From Pomphorhynchus laevis (Eukaryota; Acanthocephala; Palaeacanthocephala; Echinorhynchida; Pomphorhynchidae), in assembly GCA_012934845.2 (NCBI GenBank), contig WNNJ02001818.1:54477-118476 (forward strand): a DNA stretch of 64,000 nt, in the 5' to 3' direction. Under the pieces are notes generated by a model, which saw nothing but the letters and a program-made list of their open reading frames with translations, was not told the origin of the DNA and made no database searches. Below are positions 39,601-48,600 of this stretch, one piece after another (position 1 is the first letter of the stretch; every line of letters begins with the position of its first letter). The position numbers and the translations under genes were made by a program.

Positions 39601-42600
39601 TGATGATGAGATGGCGAACTTTTGTCAATAATTGCTAAAACATATGTTTACTGAAAAGTAAAAAATATAGCTTTAAAAAATAGTAATTACGAAATATATA
39701 ATTTACTAATTAAATTAAAATTAATTCAATACTGTACATTACAATATATGATAATGTACAATATTAATACAATTTTGAATTAGATAGTTTGAAAAGTACG
39801 AATAAATAAAACACCACCTTTCATTTAAAGTACAAAAACTATTTAAAATTTAAATCAATTTTCATTGATTTAAATCAGGATTAATATTTAAATATTAATC
39901 CTGATGATAGCAGGAGCTATCGAAATATTGTACTTTTAATTAAAGGGTCATTTTATTTTAGAACTTCCTAATCTTCTTCGAATAGAAAATTCCGGATTTA
40001 ATTTTTAATAACAGAACGATATATTTATATTAAAATAATTTTTAATACTGTACATTTCAATATATTATAGTTTGAAAGGTACGAAGAAGATAAACAATAC
40101 CCTTTATTTAAAAGTACATTATTTTAATAGCTCCTGATATCATCAAGATTAAAATTTAAATCAATTTTCATTGATTCATTTTTCTTTCTAGTTTCTTACA
40201 AACTATCTAATCGAAAATAGAAGATTGCATATTTAATTTTTGCATTAAATAGAGCCATATATTTAAAGCCATAAAATAGAGCCATAAAATACAATATAAT
40301 ATAAAATATTATATTATAATTATATTATCATAATAGTATAACTTGTAAAAGATCTGAAAACAATACATCAAAACATCTCAAAGATAAAATCTTGACAATT
40401 CGTTATACATTTTGCTACAATTCTTATTAATTTTCTGTAAAATCGTAAACTTGTTGATTATAGCTTAGCTTCATTAAATAGAGCGATCTTTATTAAATAT
40501 ACAAATGTATATAAATTATAAATATACATTTCATACATAAATGTATATCTACACCACTAGGGCAGCCAGCTTAGTGGATGTAATGTTGAATCGCGATACA
40601 TACGTCCTGAGTTCCAATCCGATTAGCACCAGTGTACGTACTAAGCAGATAATAAGTGTCGAAATGTGAAATGTAGGTCTGGGTTGGCAGCTGATGATAC
40701 CCAACCAGCTGTATCCAGAAGAGGAACAATACTTGTGAGGATATTGCCACAATCAGAGAAGAATTTCAGTTCACATATGCAATAAGTTAAATTCACGAGT
40801 AATTAGATTTAAACAAAAATCAAAATGAATGAATAAGTTACATAAAGATTGCGACAAAACAAAGCAATATATTTAAACTAAATTAATAAATTTTGCTTAA
40901 CGTCTTTTAAAAAACGACTCGTAACATGTGTATTTAAAAACATGGATTTTTACAGATAACTTATTATTGATGACATAGTGAAAAGGATTACAACATGAAT
41001 ATACATACTCGTAGATGATGAAGTGTTTTGTTGCTGCGGGGCAGCTTCTTTACAGTTAAACTGGACAGACATACGCCGACGAGAATGTAGCGGTAAGGTC
41101 CGCATCTTTTTTGCACTATCCAACTCTTGATTTGAATCCACTTTGCAAGTTGCCTGTTGATATTTCTGAAAATCTGGATTGATTTGTCTTATCTGCTCAA
41201 TAATATCGGCTTCAGATACTTCATTGGACACAATCTAGAAAAAGCAAAAATCGATATTGTTAAATCCTGGAAAGTTGCTAAAAATAAATCAGTAGAAAGT
41301 GATGGTTTGATTTGAAACAATTAAATCAGTCGAAGCTGTAAGCATATCTTAAAACAGAAAACAATTTGCTATTTCGATTCTATAAGATCAATTATTTGTG
41401 CAATTATATTGCAAAGCATAGTGTAGTGTTCATTTGATAATGTATTACAAATGAAAATAGATTATTGTTTTTTATAGAAGTGATGATGAGTACCCACAGA
41501 CATCACAGTAAAGTCTAAGCAATTTCAAACTTAAATTCGAACTCAATTGGAAAATGTTTTTGCAAGCAAAAACGGGGTCGTTTTCTTTATAAACAACGCA
41601 TCAAATTATGAGTCACGTAGTTTAACTTGATGATCATACATTACATCCGGTAGAAAAACGTTAGGTAAACTTATAACCTTATTTGCCAACTCTACACATC
41701 ATGTCACATAAAATAAATGTTAGATAAATCATAGACATTATAAATATAATAATGCTTTCTATTATCAAAGTTTATAATAAAATTTAGGCTCAATTCATCG
41801 CTCAAGTCCAATAATATGGAAAGGATGACTACAATCTATGATTTAATGTGGGACGACATACAGATAAATAAAAAACAAAATAAAATTTAAGTCTCACGTT
41901 ATTCGATTCATCTCGGTGGTGTTGGACAAATGCACCGATCAGTAATTTTGAACTGAATGTAAAATTCTGTCTAGTCAGTTCACTAGATTCGCATCGCAGA
42001 AGAAACTAAAATGAAAAAGACTATTAAAATTACAAAGTACTTAAAAATGTAAAACATTGTTAAAATATGTTACAGCAAAACTTTTATTCCACCCAAAAAT
42101 AAAACATTATGTGCACAATTTATAAAAGGTGTCATTTTGAGAAATTAAATGTTAAACGTCGAATGAACAAAATCTTACAGTCGAAAAATATTGAACAATG
42201 ATATCGTATCCTTCTTCATTACTATATTTATACAATTTGGGAATAAACGCATTTTAAAACAATTATTTATACCACATTTTGAAAGTAAGGCATTTTCTTT
42301 TTCAATGCTCAAATGATTTTTATACATAAGAAGCGATAAAGGTAATTATTTGACTACCTTAAGTTTAAAAAATAATTTATTCCACATTTTGAAATGTATA
42401 ATTTAAATTACACAATTTAAAATGTATAATGAATATTGATTAAATATTTGCTTGTAAAAAAAACAAATTAGCTAATTAATTCAAAAGGAAATTGTCCAAT
42501 CATACGTTTGATGTACACTTACATTGTTCAGATCGTTTAAACATCGATTATCATGAAATTCGATTATATAGTGTATTTTAGATTATATAGTGTATTTATA

Positions 42601-45600
42601 GTGTATTATTTACTATCCATAAAAAATATTTAGTAAATATTTAATAAATACTATGAATTGACTAATAAATAACAAACTATGTATCAGAATAAGGATTCGA
42701 TGTCATCAGAAGGTACTGCTATGCTATCAGGTTTCAGCCCATATTCTTTTCCCAACATAGCAGCGGGCGGGCCAAATACATGCTAATGACGTATTTCTTC
42801 TAATGAAATTTGCTTATCAAGTCTCTTATTCTAATAGAATGTATATAATTTGCAATCCATAAAGCTTTTCAATGTTTTTCTAAAACATTGAAACATTCGT
42901 TCATGGTGTTTAAACATTGATTAAGCATTTCCATCTAAAGTTTAAATTTAATCTTACGCGATCTATTTCTTGAAAGCTTTTAAGTTTTCGCCCATCAGGG
43001 GAGAAATAAACAACATCACCACGCACACCAGTTTTTGTAATCAATCGTACATGTGTTTTTCTTAACCAGCTATAGAAGCGAAAAATAAACATATTTAAAT
43101 CACATCATTATTCAATACCCTAATGTCAATGGTAGCCGTATGAGCACCTCGTCGGGCTCATCTGGCTTACGACGACGCTTTATCACGTTATTATCGTCTA
43201 AAATATAATCTTACTAGATACGTAATGCGCATTATATTACGAACCCGAATCGCGCTCGTCCGTATTAAACGAGGTCCTCCGAGAAAACGGATATCTTTCG
43301 TTTCCCTCTGAAAACGTTGCATGACCGTGATTTGGAACTTCGTCACCTCTGTCCGACAAAGACGGTGTCTGTAAAAATAAAGAATTTTATAAATACTATA
43401 TTAAATAAGAAAATTAAAGGATAAAATTTAAAATGAAAATAAAAAAGTAATAATAAAACAATCATTATCGTAACAATATCGTAACAATATAGTGTTAATA
43501 TTGATATTGGCAACACCTGTCAATACTAATTTTATCGTTTTTATTTGGAAGTGATCAAATCATATTACGTCTATAAAAATAATAATGTCAATTCCTTATT
43601 TAATATTTTACGAAATATTCAAGAATACAATATGCAGGATTTCAACAGATTATTTGATATTTATTATTTAATATTTTCAGTGAATTTTTATTTCCTAGAT
43701 CAAACTGCAGCTTAACTGTTTTGCTTAAAACAATATCATTTTTATCGCTTTTTTAATCAGTTAATCGAGTCTACATATTTAATATTTTTTATAAATAATT
43801 AAATAAAAAATTGAATAATAATAAATAATTGTCATGTGAGATTTTATATTATTTATGTTATGAGGAACTGTTATGTTCCTGCTGATGATTCAACAGGAAC
43901 AAAGTTTAAGACTTTTGTATATAAAATTCAAGTCCATTTTAGAATTAGAAATTAAAATGAAATTCAAAATTAATAAAAATTATTATTTAAACATGACGAG
44001 AATTAATAATTAAAATAGTTTAAGAATTTTAAATATTGAGGATATTAGCGACCAAGTCCGAGACTCCTAGCAACTTAAATTTGAATGGAAAATAAATTCA
44101 TTTTATATTCAAAGTTGTTCGTGGATACCACAGAATGCTGTTATTTTTCCGTTCTGATAAAACCGAATATTATATCATTGATTAAATTACCTGATGTAAT
44201 CAGGAATGTAATCGATATCAATGATATTGATATATAATCTAGATATAATCCATAATTATACAATTGGATAACAGTGATTAAAATGTTAAATCCTGATCGA
44301 TTTCAAACATCCTTTTCCTTGAATTTTTATCGCTCCGTGCTGCTGTTTTTGAGCAATAAAATTGTTTCTTCATTTCACCAATGCAAGCAGAACAAAAATT
44401 GCATCGTATATACTGGCATGCAATGGAAACTAATCTGTTGTTTTTACCGCAAACAAGGTTTGATAAAATAGAATTAGGAATTAATAAATTAATTAATTAT
44501 TAATTAATATTAATTTTTTATTTAATTTTTATTTATAATTTCTATTAAATGGAAATTTATAAGAAACAATTATATATAAAAAATTGATTTAAAAAAATAC
44601 TTGTGGAAATTTCGAGTCATTTAAAAAAATCACGGTATAATTGTACAAACCTTTGCAACCATTGTATTTCCACTGCAATCCGTAGATTCAAGAATATCAC
44701 GAATTGTGTATTGATCAGTTTTAAGATTTACTACATCCTAATAAGAAACTTAAAATAAGCAAATAGAATAAAAAAAAATATCGAATTCAAAATAATGCTA
44801 TCTCTATAAAAATGTCGTCATTGAAATGTTTTATCGTGATTTGTATAAAAATATACAAATCACCTATTACGTGATAGTGAATATAATATTTTTGATTGCT
44901 AATGACAAGTTTGTATGATTTAGATGTCTAGAAAACCCATTGATTATTAATTCTATCGAATTATGTTGTCTCGATCTTACTATTATTTAAATACCAAGTC
45001 ATTAGAACGTACTAGGTGTTTCTGGATATAGTAATAACACGATTATAAATATTGCAAAGTACTTTATAGATGAAAAATGCTTTGCTTATTAAAGTTATAC
45101 AAAGAAATAAGCTGATTATGCTCCAATGTACTAGCAAACCTGCATGTTCTTCTTTTCTTCAGTTGACTGGTTATGATTTAATCTTAGTTTTGCGACAACT
45201 GCCTCTACAGATTTACTAGATTTTCCTCTGGTATCGTTCGTTGTTAGATAATCTGTTGTAACAAATAAATACGTAATTTTATTTATCAATCAATTTATTA
45301 AAACGTTAAATAAATGGACACTTGATTTTGTTAATATAAAATATTAACAAAAATATTTTTGTTAATTCATCGTAAAGTCGCTAAATTACGTAAATTAGAA
45401 ATGCCATGAAATCATTGCAGTTCTATTGATCGATTAGAAGCATTTTTTATTTTTAGTTCTTGTGTAGGCAAGCATAAATAATACCAAAAGATATTAATAT
45501 CCTTGATTCGGACTTGAGTCAGATGCAAATGTTTCTATAAAAATATCGATATTATAATTTCCTTATGTTTGTGAAAACGATGAAATTTTTTAGTAAAATG

Positions 45601-48600
45601 GTATTTAGAAACAAAAATCTGAATTATCCTGTGATGCTGATAAATGTTTGCGAAATATAATTTCCTCTCAAAATTTAAAATATAAATAAATATAAGATAA
45701 AAATACAAAAAATTCTAATCAAATTAAATATAATTCAAACTGAATTTTTATCTTATTTTTATATTTTATATCGCATTTTTTGTATTTTTGTGTGAAAATA
45801 TTTTGTAAAATATAATCTGCTAATAATAAAAAAGTTCGTCCTTAGCTATTTCAGGTTAAGATTTTAAATAAGATATAAGATTCATCTATTTATATAAGAT
45901 TTTTAATTATTTAATATAAGATTTTGATTTAAGATTTAAGATTTATTATTTATTTGTGGCGTAAAAGAATATTAGTAAACATTTACATATGATGTCTAAA
46001 GTAACTTGTTTCATTTATACTATAAATCTAATAATAAAGATTTATCAATTTTATTATATGAAAATTGCTAAATAAGCTTTTATAGAGGAAGTTTTATATT
46101 TTATTATGTAAAAATAAAATTATATTTATATTAATATAATATAATAATCATATTATTATATTATTAGCTATCATATTTATATTTATAATTCAATAAAATT
46201 ATATTTTAATAAAATATTTCACAAACACAAATTTATCCTCAAAATAAAATACCTCAAATTACGTTATTTCACAAAATAGTGAAAAAAAACTATTGAAGCT
46301 CAATTTTCGTCGAAAATTATAAAAATATTGAAAATAGAAAATAAAGAAAAAAAAATTATCAAAGCCTTGAATTATACGGTCTTTCTATTATTTTTAATAT
46401 TTGAAAGTATCTAAAATATGATAACATTTAGTTATGACATCAGAACTGGATTTAAAATTAGCAACTTAGATAATTTAAATTCAATTAATTAACTTGACTT
46501 ACTTTTAATTGCATACTCTCCTGAATTTTGATCTGAATTTCCCATGTGGCTTAAGACAGAAGAGTATGGTTCATCCACGCTATTTCCGGGAAATAAAGAT
46601 GGCGACACAGTGTTATTAGCAACAAAATTTATAGCGGCGTCGCCTGATTCACATCTGGGCTTTGACGATGCTGTAGATTCTGAGGGAAGAGATGTGCCAA
46701 CACAGTTGGGCGAGACTGATCCGCCCGATAAAATATTCCAAGAGGCTAAGGCAGCTGGTGAAAATGGGACAGCTGCACCTAAACCGTACATTCCATTGTC
46801 GAGAGCTGATTGTGAGAGTTGTTGTAATAACCAAGGAAAACGCTCGAAAAATGTTTGTTCAATACCACCAGGAACAAGTAAAGATGGTGGAAAAAGAGAC
46901 AGCAAATTAGCTGGTATATTTGGGGCGTTTCCTGTCGAATTCGACATTGACTCCACTAGCGTGGCCATAGTGTTCATGAATGATGCCGCAGGGTCTGTTG
47001 CAGGTTTATTGGATCTATCAGTGTCAGATAATTCAAATGACTGACCATTTGCTAAAAGAGCTAAGTTATAAAAATAAATATTAACTACATAATTAATTAT
47101 TTAATATTAAATAATTAATTATGAAAAAAATATTAAATATTAATTATTAATAATTAATAACACAAAAATGACTATAACAATTAAACTAAAATATTAATAA
47201 AATATTAATTTTAAAAATTTATTTTTATAATTTTATTTATTTATCTATCTATCTTATAATTAAATAGCACAAATGATGAATATAACAATTAGACTATATA
47301 ATGTTATCTATTTCTTCAAATTCTATTTGTTATTTTCACTTAATTTTACAATCAATTTAAAAAATGATTTGGTAAATTTGATTTTTTAAAATTTAACCAA
47401 TTTAATTGGGTAAAAAATAATTTTTAAATTATTAATACATAAATTAATTAACTTTTCATATTCTATAGCCCTTACATAATGGCTATAGAATATATCCCTT
47501 ATTCGCAAGTCAGCATTTCAACAACGTGATGAATTACTGCGATTTTTAAATAAGATATATAAAATAATTATAGTTTTATAATTATATTTTATTTATTGAA
47601 TTAGTTAATTTATTTTTTATTTTAATTAAAAACTAATACTAGAGAAAATAAGCTTTACGTCTTAAGATAAAACGTTTATATTTGCAATTTCGAATAGAAT
47701 TCATGGCCGCTTAACGAAAAATTAAACTCAATATCCCAAGGATTTACATCGCATATAGCGTTACCGAAAATTTTAACAATTCCAAGTACCGAATACCACT
47801 AATTCAATACTCGACTAATATTATACGAGTAAATAAGAGTTTAATATTAGTAAATAATACTAGTAAATATTAGTAAACTCCACCATGGCCAGTCCCATGC
47901 CCGTTCTGAGAAAGGAGGAGGGTTGGCAATAGACTTCGAGACAAGCCAGTCGTAAAACAAAACCGTCGCATCAACAGTATGACATTATGTCTCAATGAAC
48001 TTCGCAAAAGGCGACTACAACGACACGGCCGCGTCCTTCGCGCAAACGAACATCAACCATCAATAGTCGTGAGAGTGGAAAAAGCGGACTTCGTAACGAA
48101 AGTGAACAAACGCTGAAGAAAAAGAAGAATACTAGTAAATATTAGTATTATATAATACGGGTGTAATTCAGAGTTTTTAATTGAAACATTTATCCTAAGA
48201 AATGTTTTAATATAAATAGAATTTAATTTAAATTCCATGTATATTGAATACCAAAAATATAATTAGATTAAAAAATATAAATAAATAAAATAAATTAAAT
48301 TATTTTACGCAAAATAAATTAAACAAAAACTTTCAAATGTATAACCAAAACTCTTCCGTGGAAAAAATGAATCCTCTTATATTAGGGGATGTAAGTACCG
48401 AAAAATGTGTGTATAAAAATATTAAATATAATGTTAAATATAATATTAAATATAATACAAAATATTATATATGTTACTCATTTAAATTTTAATATTTTTA
48501 TAATTGAATTAATTAATTTTTGATTAATTGATTAACTATGATTCGCGAGTACGGATAAAAAGGTTAAACATTCACGTTTAAACTTTGAAATCCAAGTTTA

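Noticed and set aside
40545..40640. Functional tRNA gene
   Set aside because: A- and B-box like sequences are present, but no cloverleaf with paired acceptor arms was found and the body continues as a repeated SINE.
44274..44471. Small protein gene or alternative exon at 44.3 kb
   Set aside because: The frame is part of a dispersed 204-bp repeat and there are no splice signals placing it in the BAZ2 transcript.
46544..47044. 166-codon plus-strand open frame
   Set aside because: It is antisense to BAZ2-like exon 3, which has splice sites, phase agreement and protein-like composition on the minus strand.
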